A stretch of 64,000 nt of DNA, from the NCBI GenBank assembly GCA_905250115.1, contig CAJNOI010000067.1:6490-70489 (forward strand), written 5' to 3'. The position numbers and the translations under genes were made by a program. The notes beneath the pieces are model-generated. The model had not been told where the DNA came from. It saw nothing but the letters and a program-made list of their open reading frames with translations, and did not search any database. The stretch's first letter is position 1, and each line of letters begins with the position of its first letter. Of this stretch, positions 34,401-47,750 are shown one piece after another. This DNA comes from Adineta steineri (Eukaryota; Rotifera; Eurotatoria; Adinetida; Adinetidae).

Positions 34401-36806
34401 CTGTAGATTTGTTTCCACATTTTAGTGTATATCCCAGCATATTTCCGTTGCAATCTTTGAAAGTATTCTTTTCATCAATACCTCCATAACAATCTTCGGT
34501 GCCATCGCCAATTTGTACATGATTGATGCACGGCCGACTTTTGTTGACGTCTAAGGGATGGGAAACTGTTGATCGATAACAAGGATATTCGCGACTAAAG
34601 TTACAGAAATCACGAAATGGTAATGCTGCATAGTTCGCTTTACATAATTTTTTTCGATCATTCAACTGGTTGGATAGATGTTCATTGTGATTGATCCATT
34701 GCTCGGGTAGACCGAATTCATCACTTGCATCCGAACAATCCCATTCTCCATCACATACCCAATCGATTGGAATACACTGACTAGTGTTGCATCGAAAAAA
34801 TTCTTCTGGACAAATCCAAGATTGGCAATTAGTCGTATTTTCATCATCGTGTAGTGGTTGTTCGTCCCAAAATGTGTCACAGTAATAATGAAAAGGAGTT
34901 ACACCTAGTGATCGCTGTCCACTGTTGGATTCGGCATCAGTATTTGTAAAGTTGGAATTCGGAATAGATGAATTGCCAATATAATATCGAAGTAGATTGC
35001 AGTCGCTGATGTCTATAACATCAACGCAAACTATGCTATCCAGATATTGTCCTTCACCTTTAATTTTTATATCGTACTTATTTACGCACGTGCTTCCAAA
35101 GTTTTGAATTTGAGTCAGACTTTGAAGTGTTAAGCAAGTCATCTGTTCTGAAGAGCACTGGAATCGATGCTTTTGAATGTTGTGACAATAATTTCTTTTT
35201 TCAACTGCACGACTATCTTCATCCTCTCCATATGCACAGTCTTGTATCCCATCTGCAATTCGATATTGTGAAAAACATATACTTGAATTCGGACAAATAT
35301 CACAAAAGGCATACGGTCGTCCACTGAAAGTGAACGAATCATTCCAACATGTAGCTGAATATTTGTACAACGACATAATATTCCGATGTTTCATTGGCAT
35401 AATAGGACAGAATCTATCATCTAGATTGGAGAATGGATATAGATTATAAGGTAGCGTGAATTCAAAGTTATCTTCCTGCTTCAAAACAATGTGAAATCCT
35501 CGACATCTAATACTTCCCACGAACAGAGCCAAAGCCGGTGTCTTGTCATTCCAAGTTTGTTCCCATGAATAATATTGCTTAATCCATGGCCGGATAATGC
35601 CTCGACCTGGATATAGATAGCTGCTACCATGCTCACAGACTTCTTGCATCAATGTATTACAGTTTGTTCCATTACATGGGCATTGAATTTCAGCTCCCTT
35701 CGAAAGTGCGCAGCGAATGTAATAGATGCATTTCTCCAAGTTCGATGAGAGTATCAAAGAAGTATCATGGTAGCCCCGTTCCGTACAAAGACCATCCGGT
35801 TTTGTCCAATATGATTCGTCAGATGCTAATTCACACATGTAATTGAACTCCCGCATACTGAGGCACATTATAGAATCTCGCCATTCTGTTTGGTAGATAT
35901 ATCGCTTAAAATAAGGAATGCATTGACCATCTCCACATGACCACTGATGTATGGGACATTTATGGTCATCACAATCGATGGGGCACGGATAAGCGACGCA
36001 ATTAACTCCATGTAGAGCGAACATTTCATCGGTCCCATCCATACAATCAAGTGAACCTATTTCAAAAAGTGTTTTTCAAGTTTTTTTTTCGCTGTATGTC
36101 TAAGACTTTCACTTTTCAACTTACCATCAATCCAATATTCTTCTGCTATACACATTCCATCGGTACAACGATATTCATCGTTTTCACATTCATTAAATTC
36201 CAATAAATCACAGTTTTCTTCATCAAGTCCATCCATACAATTTTGTTGTCCATTGCAAATATCTCTCCAATCAAGACATAACATTCCAGAGTCACATTTT
36301 AATGTCTCATAGCATAATATACTACCGTACAGTTGATGACCTTCACTATTCCTGTGCGCTTTGAAAAGTACTGGCCAAGCCTTGTTGAAGGAAGAAGGAT
36401 CGAAGAGAAGTTGGTACTCGCATTTCTTTCCTAGAAATCCTTCTGAACATTGACATAGGATTGGCTCGTCTTCAAAATTTTCCGATCGATTATAGAAGAC
36501 TCGTGCATAGTCATCTGCTTTTTCTACGCTGGAACTCCATGATAGAACATCCCAAGGTGAAATTTCATTTGATAAGAGTTCAGAAAAACTCCATCTTTTT
36601 CCGTTCAAACAAGTATCCATATCTGTGAAAATACTTACCCTTGTGCCCAATCGTGCACAATATTTAACAGTAGAGAATTCTGTATGATAAATGCAATCAA
36701 ACCCTTCTGTACTGTTACTATTTTCAGTATTATACAGAAGTACAACTGGTTCACAGATGCCAATTAATACAATGATGATTATGAAAACGATAAGTAGTCT
36801 ATTCAT
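31470..36806 (-). CDS. Large receptor: LDLa and EGF repeats plus rhodopsin-like 7TM domain
   Basis: Three exons: 36125-36806, 32760-36056 and 31470-32704. Both introns are short GT-AG, phase 1, for a 1737-aa product. A signal peptide or anchor ([20 protein letters not shown]) is followed by an EGF-like segment and several LDL-receptor class A modules, recognisable by the Cys pattern and acidic CDGxxDCxDxxDE ends ([45 protein letters not shown]). EGF-like modules ([36 protein letters not shown]) lie closer to the membrane. Residues about 1427-1710 form seven TM helices. TM3 ends [13 protein letters not shown] instead of DRY. The layout recalls the mollusc GRL101-type LDLa/GPCR receptors and a rotifer-expanded family. 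The ligand is unknown. Confidence 0.88.
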
Positions 36807-37218
36807 TTTTGATCAATGAATGAACAATGTCGCTATGCTAACATCACACAAAACTGTTAATAATATATTTCTTTTATTTATCAAATAGAAAAAATAAGTA
36901 TACTGTTTTTTTGCATTATAATCACGTTTTGGAGACTGTCGACGCTCAGATAAACATTTATTGATTTGCCGGAATAGTGTGTGACAATTGCATCCTATTC
37001 TATTTCTCTAGTTGTATTAGATGTCATACACCTGTAAAATCAGTAAACGCGTCATTCACTGCGCTCAAGCCTACGTGAAATAATTCAAAAAACTGCCCAA
37101 AGAACGATTCCTTTAATTATAACGACGAAAATATTTGGGTATCATAGAACTTCACTATCAGAATTCAAAATTGAGTGAACTTACGTATTCTGTCACAATT
37201 TGCTCATTATCAACATTC

Positions 37219-37293
37219 TTGTGGATGTGGGTGAGAGAATAAGAGAGACACACCAACACTCACAGTCACACCCAGACCCCATACTCACATCCA
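37219..37293. repeat. Telomere-like foldback
   Basis: Begins ttgtggatgtgggtgagag and ends catactcacatcca. Confidence 0.65.
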
Positions 37294-37332
37294 TTTTGTG
37301 AAACTCACATATATTTTTCGAACAAAAAAATA

Positions 37333-37389
37333 GTGGGTGTGGGTATGAGTGCTATATTTATCAAAAACCCTCACCCACACCCACCCTCT
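37333..37389. repeat. Telomere-like foldback downstream of the channel gene
   Basis: Begins gtgggtgtgggtatgagtg and ends ctcacccacacccaccctc. It lies 86 bp past the 3' end of the DEG/ENaC gene. Confidence 0.75.
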
Positions 37390-37474
37390 TTTGTATAAAA
37401 GGCTACGAATTAAAAAAAAAAGTATTTTCATGGTAAGTCACTCAAGAAATATTTCGTCGATACTAGTTCGAGTA

Positions 37475-39065
37475 TCATTGTTGTAGTCTTCTTCGTATAC
37501 GATGATATTGATATCGAAGAAGTCGATAAAGCATTTCAACAATTTCCATCAATGAAAGAAAACTGATACCCATCCAAAGACCTGTTTGACCACCAACATT
37601 GGAAATTACATCAACAATACTGATTGATGCTTGTTGTGTATAAGTCTCTACTCGAGTTGATTCACATACAACATCAATACCAACATAATTGGCTTGTATA
37701 TCAGAAGACCATACTGTAGACCAATTGGAAGATAATGAAATTGTCGATACTGATTCAACAAAACTTTTAATATCATTTATATACCACGAAGTTGGTGCTG
37801 CGATAGAAGATAACTTAATTAGGAATTTATTGATAGAACATTCTTGATTGCAGTCTGAAGCAAAGATTCGTGCAATAGAACTTAAACTTCTAAATCTATC
37901 AGCTGCATTTGCATAACAGGTATCAGATGTATTACACAAACTTGCATGAATAACTGTAGTTGTACCTGGAAGAACAATATAACGAGTAGACCATTCAAAA
38001 GGACTAACACAACCACATTCTTGATATCTGTAAATAATGAATAAATACATGAAATAGATAGAGACTATAATTTGATTATACAAACGTGTAGGTTTGTATT
38101 GCAACTATAAAACATAATTCTTGTGCATAGGTATAGTGAGCCTGTGGAAATTGATTGAACATTGCTTGTAGTCCAAGAGAAACTTTATTGTTACAACTTG
38201 TATAAGGTGCTGGTAAGAGAACATTCGTCATCTTAATATACCCTAGTTTATGTCTTTGTCCTGGCCTCAACTGAGCACTAGCCCTATCTATAAGAGGCAA
38301 TTGTGTATTTTCATGTACCATTGCTACGATGCCCACACCATTAGAAAGATATGGAACATATTGATGACTATGTGTATATAAATCCAGTTCAAGTTGACCA
38401 CTTTTTCCATTTTCATTGTTATAATGTAGTTTTCCATTGTTAATATGTTTTGTTTGAGCATTGAACGTGTAACAGAAACCATATCGAGGCGATATAAATC
38501 GAATAAAATCATGAACTGAACAGTTAACACCATTATAGACACATTTTATTAACATGGTCTCGAGTGGATAGTATAGATGATGTAAAGATTGATTTCGATT
38601 GAGTTCATGATTTAGAAAATTAGATATATATTCTGCTTGTAATGCAGAAAATGTACTTGTATCGTTTGTATTTGTTAAATTAAATGTATTTGTATAGTTT
38701 AAGTAAGGCATAATAAATTGATCATAGCGGAGTGGTGAATAGTTACAAATGGTAACTGCTGGAAAAGCTTGTGGCCATTCTTCAATAAATTCTACTGATA
38801 TTTCTGTAGGATATTTAAAATAAGCACGAATTGCTTGAATACTAAAGTAAAACATCATACCAGTAAAGATAAGTATCGCAATTGACCAGAAAGTACGATT
38901 ATGTATACTTTGACTACGTGAAATACCAGAAATACCATGCATTGATGTATTCAAACTAAATTCTCGAATGATGGAACGACTCTGATGCAATTGTGATTCT
39001 GATTTTACGATTTCAGAATCTATCGAAAAGTTAGTTGGCTTATCTTTAGTGGTGGCTTCCGACAT
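37475..39065 (-). CDS. DEG/ENaC (amiloride-sensitive type) sodium channel subunit
   Basis: Two exons, 38086-39065 and 37475-38027, joined by a 58-nt GT-AG intron in phase 2, for a 510-aa product. TM1 is at about residues 58-79, followed by FPAVTICNYSPLRYD, the usual post-TM1 FPAVTICN box. A large extracellular loop contains many Cys and N-glycosylation sites and the conserved YQECGC motif. TM2 lies at about 470-494 and is preceded by NVGGQTGLWMGISFLSLMEI, whose G-I-S is the selectivity-filter position (GxS). Members are trimeric cation channels gated by acid, peptides or force; the stimulus here is unknown. Length is typical for the family. Confidence 0.93.
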
Positions 39066-40017
39066 TTTTAACTTGTTTTGATTGAAAAGATATATATGTT
39101 TTCAAGTGAATGTATAGATTTACAAAGAAACCAGTCTATTATTCGTCATTTAGTAACGAGTCGAAGTTGTAATAACCTATTCTTGAGTGAAATGTGCGCG
39201 ATGTCCTTTATTTCTGTTCTGTATTTATATGCTCTTCTAATCTTTTCCACTTAATTCTTTTTTTCTTGTATGCGCACTTTCGAATCAATATCAGGCTATT
39301 GTTCTGCCGCATGCTTCTCTTGTACTTTTATCAGTTTGATTTTAACTCCCACTTCGGGTTGCCAAATCCGAATTTTTTCATTGAAAAATAAGATTCAATC
39401 AGGAGACTTTTCTCATAAAATCAGAAGGAAAATATGAATAAAACAGATACAAGTGGGTTTTCAGAAACCACTAAAAAATCGAACCAGAGCAGAGTAAACC
39501 GTTTTCTACATCTTTTTTTATATTTTTGTTTCACGATAATGTTTTTCTTCAGAGTGAATTGATTTCGACAGTTCTTTACTATTTCAGAGATTTTTTTCTT
39601 TTAGTTTTGAACTCGACATTCACTGGGATCATTTTTCATTGTATTCCTATTTGCATAAAATTTATTGTCGAGTGGAGATATGACTTGAGAGTTTTATTTC
39701 AGTATGATTTTATATAAAAATCACAGAACAATAAAACTGTCAAATCATATCTCTATTCGGCAATAAATTTTGTACAAATTATGATAGCACAGCAACAAAG
39801 AGAGAGGAAAGACTTTTTTTTCATAGTATGTATCTCATATTTGATTCCATTTTTCTATAAAAGCTGTTTTTCAAAAGAATTTGAAATTTTTCATTCACAA
39901 TCTAGCTTAAAATATCTGTTCTTTATTCTTCTTTCTACCAACGATTGCATAATTTATTAATAAAAAATCAACATTACATAAAATGGAATTTAGCAATAAT
40001 AAATTCAAAATAGTCAT
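39066..40017. other. Intergenic, no gene seen
   Basis: About 950 bp between the channel gene and a kelch-like gene. Two 63-65 codon plus-strand frames here have no recognisable features. Confidence 0.5.
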
Positions 40018-41164
40018 TTAACTACCGATTTTTTCGCCACCAGTAACAAGAACTTTGCCTGAATTGAGCATGGTTGTAGTATGAGAAGCACGTGTTAGTG
40101 ATAGACGTGCACTAGGATTCCATGTGCCTGTTGATGGATCATATATTTCAGAACTATCTAAATAACCAGTATATCCATAGCCAGCAGTAGCAAGAATTTT
40201 GCCTGATTTGAGCATGGTTGTAGTAAAGTCAGCACGTTCTGCTATCATTTTAGTAACAACGCTCCATTTGCCCGTTGATGGATCGTATAGTTCACAGCTA
40301 TCTAGAAAATCAGCATCTCCGACACCACCCGCAACAAGAACTTTGCCCGAACTGAGTAGAATTGAAGTATGACGAGAGCGTCCTGTTGTCATACTTGAAA
40401 TGATATCCCATTGGTTTGTTGATGGATTATAAATTTCACAAGTAAGCGAATACTTAGCTGCTTGAATGCCAGCAGCAACAAGAACTTCACCTGACTTGAG
40501 AAGGGTAGCAACCGAATTATAACGCGCTGCTGGTCCTACACTAGTAGGAGAGCTCCACTGGCTCGTTGATGGATCGTATATTTCAGAAGTAGCTCCATCA
40601 TTCGTAACAAGTATTTTACCCGAATTAAGTACAGTTGCAGTATGACCTGAACGTGATGCGGACATACTTGTAGTAGGAGTCCATTTGTTCGTTGATGGAT
40701 CATATATTTCACAAGTCTTCAAATCACCGTTGAAGTTAAAGGTAGTACCACCAGTGACAAGAACTTGACCCGAACCAAGTAGGGTTGCAGTATGAAAACC
40801 GCGTGGCGTTGTCATGCTTGCAGCAGCCTCCCATTTTTCGGTTGATGGATCATATATTTCACATGTAGCTATATAGCCAGTATATCCTCCACTACCACAA
40901 ACAAGAACCTTGCCGGAATTAAGCAGAGTCGCAGTATGATGTATACGTTCTGTTGTCATACTTGCAATAACGGTCCATTGGTCCGCTGTTGGATCATATA
41001 TTTCACAATTATTCATAGCATTGGATGATATTTGAGCACCAGTAACTTTGCCTGAATTGAAAACCCTACAATGAAACAAAATAAATAATCGTCCACTATT
41101 GTTAAGAAAATACTTACATCCATGTACATAAGGAAAGTACAACGAAATAATTCATTGTCATCAT
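40018..41164 (-). CDS. Secreted kelch-like repeat protein
   Basis: Exon 1 is 41118-41164 and encodes a signal peptide (MMTMNYFVVLSLCTW). Exon 2 is 40018-41065. The intron is 52 nt, GT-AG, phase 2, and the product is 364 aa. The body is about seven kelch-like repeats of about 48 residues with the core HTATLLNSGKVLVxGG...TCEIYDPSTxxW. That is enough for a complete propeller, although the last repeat ends abruptly at GGEKIGS. It is related to, but clearly diverged from, the kelch genes in the arms (CEIYDPST versus AELYDPST). Probably extracellular; the partner is unknown. Confidence 0.85.
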
Positions 41165-41528
41165 TTCGAAAATAAAATTTTGTTCTTTTTAATAATAAGC
41201 ACTGTGATGAGAAATATTCACTATGATATGAAAATCAATATGAAATAGAGGTAAGAACAAAAAAAGCTATATTTAAGACCATTTAATAATGACGTATGCA
41301 AGAATAAAATGTCACGTTTCAATTTTCTCAAATCGATGATATGCATTTTTTATAATAAATGAAATATCATTGTTTGCGAACTACAAAACGAATAATAGAT
41401 TAAATCATTGATTTCAAGGACATCAATATAAAAATATAATCATTCGTAATGAAACGTTTATCAAATCGAAGCCCATATTTAGTTACTCTAAGCAGAAGGA
41501 CAGATATATTGATTTTCTCTTCTTCGAT

Positions 41529-41570
41529 ACCCACACACACACACCCACACTCACACTTTCAAATATAGTC
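41529..41570. repeat. C-rich half of a telomere-like element
   Basis: The sequence cccacacacacacacccaca, then ctcacactttcaa, with no clear G-rich partner. It lies downstream of the adenosine deaminase gene. Confidence 0.5.
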
Positions 41571-41656
41571 AAATTGCATAATCATTATATTGATCGAATT
41601 GAAATAAAATCATTAGTGATGTAAAAATTTAAAGTGGAATTTAAGCAACGATACGT

Positions 41657-43121
41657 CTAGTGATGTTTGAGAACACCTTTTGGAATATAATTAACTAACA
41701 ATCGTTTAATTAATTCATCCTTTTCTTTTTCAGGCAAAAATGATGATCGTGCTGCATTGAAGATACATTGAGTAAGCTGCGCTGGTGATAATTTGAGATC
41801 GATTAATGCATGTTTATATTCATGTTCAATAGTAATCTGTGATACAGATGGATCATCGCATGATAACGAAAAATTGAGATGATCTCGAGCAAAATGATGA
41901 ATAGGATGCCACACTTCTTTCTTCGATGTCATATGTAAATGAAGTTTGGTATTCGTTTCTTGACCATTCAACATCAAATGTTTTTCTTCTACGTCACAAT
42001 CTTTTGGTGCATATTTGCCAACGGCATTCGTTTGTAATGATGATGTTAAACAACATTCAAGATGAATATCTTTACTATGAATGAGTTCATATACGGATGG
42101 ATCATCAATAATGGCATAACCATGCCCGATTCGTTCAGCATGACATTGTTCAATTGCTTGACGAACAGAATCGGCCAAACCTGATTCACCAGCATGTACA
42201 GTACGATGTATGCCGAGCTCAGTAGCACGCTGAAAAGCAGCCACATGAGGAGTAACGACATGCTCATGCTCGTCACCAGCAGCTAGATCTATACCAACTA
42301 CACCCGCTGATCGATATTTGTGTGCAAGTTCGACAATTTCCATTGACCTAAAAGGCAAATGATGACAAAACACCCTCAATCTCTCGAGTCAATCAACATA
42401 CCATTCAGGATGTGGACGTATGCAGCACAGTAGCGTACGAACATCGACATGGAATTCTTTCTTGCCACGTTCGAACCCACGATTGATTGCTTCGATAACC
42501 TGTTCAGGTGTCAGAATATCAGCTGTCAAAAAATGAGGACTGTAGCGAGCTTCCGTGTAGAGTACACCTTGTACTGCTTGATCTTCAACAAATTCATAAG
42601 CAACACGCTCCAACGCATCAACATCACCAGCGACGATCGAAATAAAAAACGGGAATTTTCCGAGAAAGTCAGCGAGTGATTTACAATCCGATTGAACACA
42701 GACATATCTTTAATTAAACAGAAATGCAATTATATTATGTAATATATTTTAATTGCAATTACGGTATGAAATCTTCCATTGTTCTTTTTATCCCACTTGG
42801 AAGTGGAATATCTACAAGCGAAAAGAAAAAACTGACATGAGGATTTTTGACCAGGAAAAAAAGTGTACCTTTCTTTTCAGCTAACTCGAACAAGGTCGAA
42901 TGTCGAAAGGAACCATCGAGATGGATATGTAGCTAGATGGAAGACGAAAATACATTTTTTAAATAGACATAATATCTTACTTCGACTAGTGTAGGTACAC
43001 AATAACTTAGTGGATGTCGATTATGGTGCGATGTGTGATGGTGATTATCACAAGTGTTCGGATCGATCAACGTACCAGGAAGAAGCGTTTCGTTGTCATC
43101 ATTCATTTGGCTGTTGTTCAT
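41657..43121 (-). CDS. Adenosine deaminase
   Basis: Five exons: 42981-43121, 42869-42932, 42763-42811, 42402-42707 and 41657-42347. All junctions are GT-AG in matching phases, for a 416-aa product. It converts adenosine and deoxyadenosine to the inosine forms in purine salvage. The metal and catalytic residues are visible: the HxH zinc pair in LHIHLDGS (His49, His51), HAGES with the zinc-site His and neighbouring catalytic Glu, ERIGHGYAI with His, and SCDDPS with the Asp pair (usually NTDDP). The VEPT-like N-terminus carries a His-rich stretch (HHHTSHHNRH) not typical of the family. There is no signal peptide, so it is probably cytosolic rather than an ADA2/ADGF-type secreted enzyme. Confidence 0.93.
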
Positions 43122-43429
43122 TGTGAGTACAGCAGAACAAATATCTATAGTAAAGAAATAATAAACGAATGTATGAATCTTGCATGTTTTATCTTATTTT
43201 GCTGTTAGAATAACACTTACCTGTGCGAGCTGACAGGCAACAATGAAAATGATATCTCTGGTATGGTCCTTCTTTTTTGCATTTTATTCATAAGTCAAAA
43301 GATAATGAAACAGTTGATAAAAAGAAACGCATTATTCTTAAGTAAGAATATTATAAAATACAACAATGAAACAAAAGCAAAAAAGCTTGAAGATGAGCAA
43401 CGCATTGATATAGAAATATAACAGAATTT

Positions 43430-46253
43430 TTAGCATTGATTTGTGGCGGCTTTTGTTTCTGGTGACAAGTTCAAATTAGAACTTGAGATTGGTAAATCAT
43501 TATCATTACTACTAACTCGATTATTTTTGACAAATTTCGATTTACATTTACGAACAAGTAAAGCTGAAACAGGTAAAATCATCAAGTTGGATATAACAAA
43601 TATGAAAGTGAACGATCCAACGACTGTTGTTGTAAATAGGAAACAATGATAGATTAGTATAGGTAATCTTGCGATTGGTGACTGTTGATTTAGTATATAG
43701 TAAGATGTTTCACTAATAGTTATTGTCAAATTTGTTGATCTTGTAACTGGTACATTCAAATAATCAGTGTCTGCGAAGAAAGATTCATAGTAATTCACTG
43801 AAAATGAACCAATCCAAAGACCACTATATGTATCATTATCTCCAACATTAAGTGGACTTGTATCATTAATTACTTTCGTCAGAGAGAGAGCGATATTTGC
43901 ATCTTGTCCTAACATACGTCCACTTTGACTGAATGTTTGAGAAAAGTCTAAATCTTGGAGTGTTACTGTAGAAGATTGAATTTGGCCAGGTGCACTAAGG
44001 CCGATGCGTAGTCCGCCAATCGTATATATGTTAGGTAAATTAAATTGTATGGTAATTTCTCTGTATGGTAAAAGAACATTGTATGAAAGTATATAGTTTG
44101 AAGAATTACAGGAGATACTTGTTGTGATTGGCATCCATATTTTACCTAGGAGATAAGTCAATGTAATTGTATCTGATGTACAATTGTAAGCTGTATTGAG
44201 AAAAGCGACATTGAGATTTACTGGTTGATTATTTAATAAGTCAACTATTGCTTGAGCACTGTCTGAGACTGGTACTGACAACGGCTGTAAACTTGAAGTA
44301 AATTGTGCATTCCGTATAGTTGTATCACATGCATATGTCGAAGGTCCAGCTTTTTCAATTGGATATGAATTATAATATTTAGCACTAAATACATAACAAG
44401 CGATAAGGAGTACTAAAACAGAAAATGTAGTGAGACCCCCGACCCACATTTCACCTGCACCAATAACATCTGCTTGTTTCAATGCGGCTTCTAACTTGTT
44501 ATATCTATCTACAGCTTTTGGATGTTTCATACAATGTTTCATCGTAAGCATTGTACTTCCAATAATAGCTACGATAGCACCAACGATTAAGGCCCAAAAG
44601 ATTGGTGAAATAATAATACAACGTGGAGATGAATCAATTGAAAATAGTGTAAAAAAGAGGATATCATCAATTCCGTTCATATCTGGTGTTGATGGATAAG
44701 CAAGTGCTTGAACAACATTACTCAATTGATCATTTGAGATAGAATCACTTGTAGAACCAAATGGACAGAATGTATTTACTGCACAACCGGTACAAGTTGA
44801 TAATGTAAGGTTGATTCCATCGTTTTTTGTGCCTGCTGGACACGGTATACATCGACCGATGCCAGTTATATTCTTGTATGTACCAGGAATACATGGTAAT
44901 TGTGAAGAGAATGCAGGTATAATTTGTTCAGTTGGACCAACTGTTGAAGAGTAATAACCAATAGGAGCCGATACAATAACAAAGAGATCACCTTGATTAT
45001 CGAGAAGAACTAAATTGTGTGGAGTTGTGATAATATTGAGAAAAACAGGTGACATATAATTATAGAGAGGTTGTTGAATATTTGGGAAAATAGAGATCGG
45101 AGTCGATGTACTCGTTAATGTACTGTCATATATATAGATTTTTGAAGAACTCCAAACATAATCTGTTGAATAAACATTAACAAGAATGGCAAATCTATTG
45201 AAAGTATAACTGAGCCAAGCAACACCTTTACCAAAACCAATTGCCTGACCAGGACTCATGGAACTAATCAATGTCAATGCTGTTGTTGTATAATGGAATA
45301 GAAATACTGTATTGATTGATTGTATGCCAACAAGAACTTGTGTTGCTATTGGATTTATACTAACAGACATGTCGTATTTAGCTGCATACTGATCAGCTCC
45401 TATATTTGTTAATCCAGATTGCCATGATGTTGCACTTGCTGAATAATTCCATGAGCTGATTGGTGTTGCAATAGCTGTTGACGCACTGATACTAAACAGG
45501 ATAATAGTTGCATGATATTTAATACCTATTAAAATAAACAAATTCAAAGAGCAATGTATTCATATATTTTTCTATTCGATTTGTCTACATACGTGAATTT
45601 CGACCATTATCGAGAAAGCCAACAATAACACCAAGGTTACCATCATAATCAACAGCAACAGGTAAAAATGATATTGAAGGAGAAAGTGAGTTTGTCTTAT
45701 GAACAACTAAATTGTCTGTAGCTGCTGTATAGGAAAATGTAAAGAGATCAGAAAAACCATATGCAACCGAACCAATTGAATCAGTTACCATTACTAAATG
45801 TTCTTGATGAACAAAGGTTCCTGGAATAAATTGCGTAGTACCATAGAAAGTATCACAATCAATTGTAGTAAGAGAGCCTGTATAACTAAGGATACCAACA
45901 AATGTACGATTTTCCAATGGAGTTTGTTTATCGAGATCAATCATTTCACCAACAAAGAAAATGTCGTAAGTTGATTGATTTATACCGAGAGCAATAGTAT
46001 AGATAAATTGTGAATAATCAAAATATGAAATTAAACAACTTCGATCACTGGTCTGTGTAATATTATCTGTGTAGGGTTCAAATTGAAAAAGAAATGCACT
46101 ATAATCATTGAGAGCTTCGACAATCAATAAATTATTAGCAGCTATTTTCAGTCCATATGCGTCATAATCACTTGTATCTGGAGAAAACGTAGCGGCAGAC
46201 GATAAGCGTATGAAAAATGAGAATAATAAGAATAGCTGAAGTAGTATAAACAT
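43430..46253 (-). CDS. Large membrane glycoprotein with Eph-receptor-like Cys-rich segment
   Basis: Exon 1 is 45593-46253 and exon 2 is 43430-45525. The 67-nt GT-AG intron is in phase 1 and the product is 918 aa. I start at the ATG at 46251-46253, which gives a proper signal peptide (MFILLQLFLLFSFFIRLSSA), rather than at a codon 20 residues upstream. The N-terminal half is beta-rich, possibly an irregular propeller. A Cys-rich unit follows (PGTYKNITGIGRCIPCPAGT, then CTGCAVNTFCPFGS), of the type seen in Eph/TNFR-like ephrin-receptor modules. TM segments occur at PIFWALIVGAIVAIIGSTML, at TTFSVLVLLIACYVFSA, and near the C-terminus (FTFIFVISNLMILPVSALLV). Many N-glycosylation sites. A rotifer-type family of unknown function. 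Confidence 0.78.
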
Positions 46254-47083
46254 TTCAATGTGCTTTTTAAAAAGAAAATGAAATAAATCTAAAGTAGAAA
46301 TAACAACTAACATAATTTAGATTGAGTCTTACTGGTAATGTAGCAAAAGAAGCCTTCGCGCGACTCGACGTTGAAGAAATGAAAGTTAATAAAATATATG
46401 TTGTATTACTTTATATATTACTATTTTTTTTTCTTTGTTTCAATGGAGTCTAGGTGTTGTGATGGTAATGAAATAGCTTGTCTGAGAAGAAAATGCACAT
46501 AAATAATATTAACAGAAAAAAAATGGCAGAAACATTCAAATAACTACAGAATCTTATTTGGCCAAAAAAAAGTGAGCTTTAGACAGTGTAAACATCAAAT
46601 TATGACACTGCCTAAATTTTATTGACTGAATATGTGATAAATGTATTCTTTTTTAAGAAGAGTACTTCCGGTTTTAGATTAAATTACGGAAGAGGAAGTA
46701 AACTACAAACTTGACATTTACACGTGGAATTAACTTACTTTGACGTCTTAAAGTATGGATGTTTCAAGAAAAAACATCTAGTTATCAATATAAAAGAAAA
46801 TAATTATGTTTTACAGTGGCGCAAAATCTCCTTATGTGCGTGACCGACCGACTGGCTTCAGAAATGTTTTTAAAAAGTATTTTCTTTTCAAAAAAAAAAC
46901 ATTTGCATCATCATACGGATGTGCATACGTTTTTCTTTTTCTTCTTTTTTCTACTGTTGTTAGTAATGCGTCATGGATGTATGTAATATAATTTTCTTTT
47001 TCTTTTAATTTGTTTGATTTAGAGTTTGTTAAAAGTGTTTTCTCTTTCTTTTTTATCATCCATCAAAATTTACTATAAAATAG

Positions 47084-47434
47084 ATTATTCTTTCTTATCG
47101 TGTCTCAAGAGTTAAAGAAAACCTAATCGGAAACATCGTATCGTGTTTTTATTGCGAATGTGTAGAACGAAAAGATACATCAAGAGAACATTGGAAGAAT
47201 AGATATCCTAACGAAAGATTTAAATTAAAAGTATTCAAAAATAATTTTAAAAAAAATATCGTTTTCAAAAAGAAACAAATGACGAAACACGAGCAAGCAA
47301 ATATAATTGCATTGTCTTTGTATAGTGCAATCTCAATACCGTCAATTATTAACATTATCACTTTATCTCCAATATCAATTTTGAGTCAACCATGTGAAAT
47401 TAATAACTTAATATTACTGAGAAAATCATTTTAA
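47084..47434 (+). pseudogene. Zinc-finger-like coding fragment, origin unknown
   Basis: A 117-codon open frame without ATG that contains SCFYCECVERKDTSREHW, a CxxC followed by a later His in a basic context. This resembles the N-terminal zinc fingers of some DNA-transposon proteins (BED/TTF-like), but I cannot assign it. The remainder is Lys-rich then hydrophobic and looks random. It may be a transposon remnant. Confidence 0.25.
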
Positions 47435-47750
47435 AATTATCTGTCAGTCTTTATGAACAACATTATACAAGAACACATGTAACAATGTATTTTTCACTAT
47501 TCATTCAAGAAATTATTTGACAATAATTTCTTCGTAATTATTTTTATTACAACAAAATAATTAGTACAGCAATGAGCTATATTTAAAATATTTCTCTTAG
47601 ATTTTGTTTGAATTAATAGTTTTATTCATCATATAAAATTTTATATAGATTTTGGGTGTTTTGATTACAAGAAACTGTTAACTTTATTATTGATTTCAGT
47701 TTGAAAAAGAATTAATTCCATTTATTTATCATTAAATATTTATCTAAACA

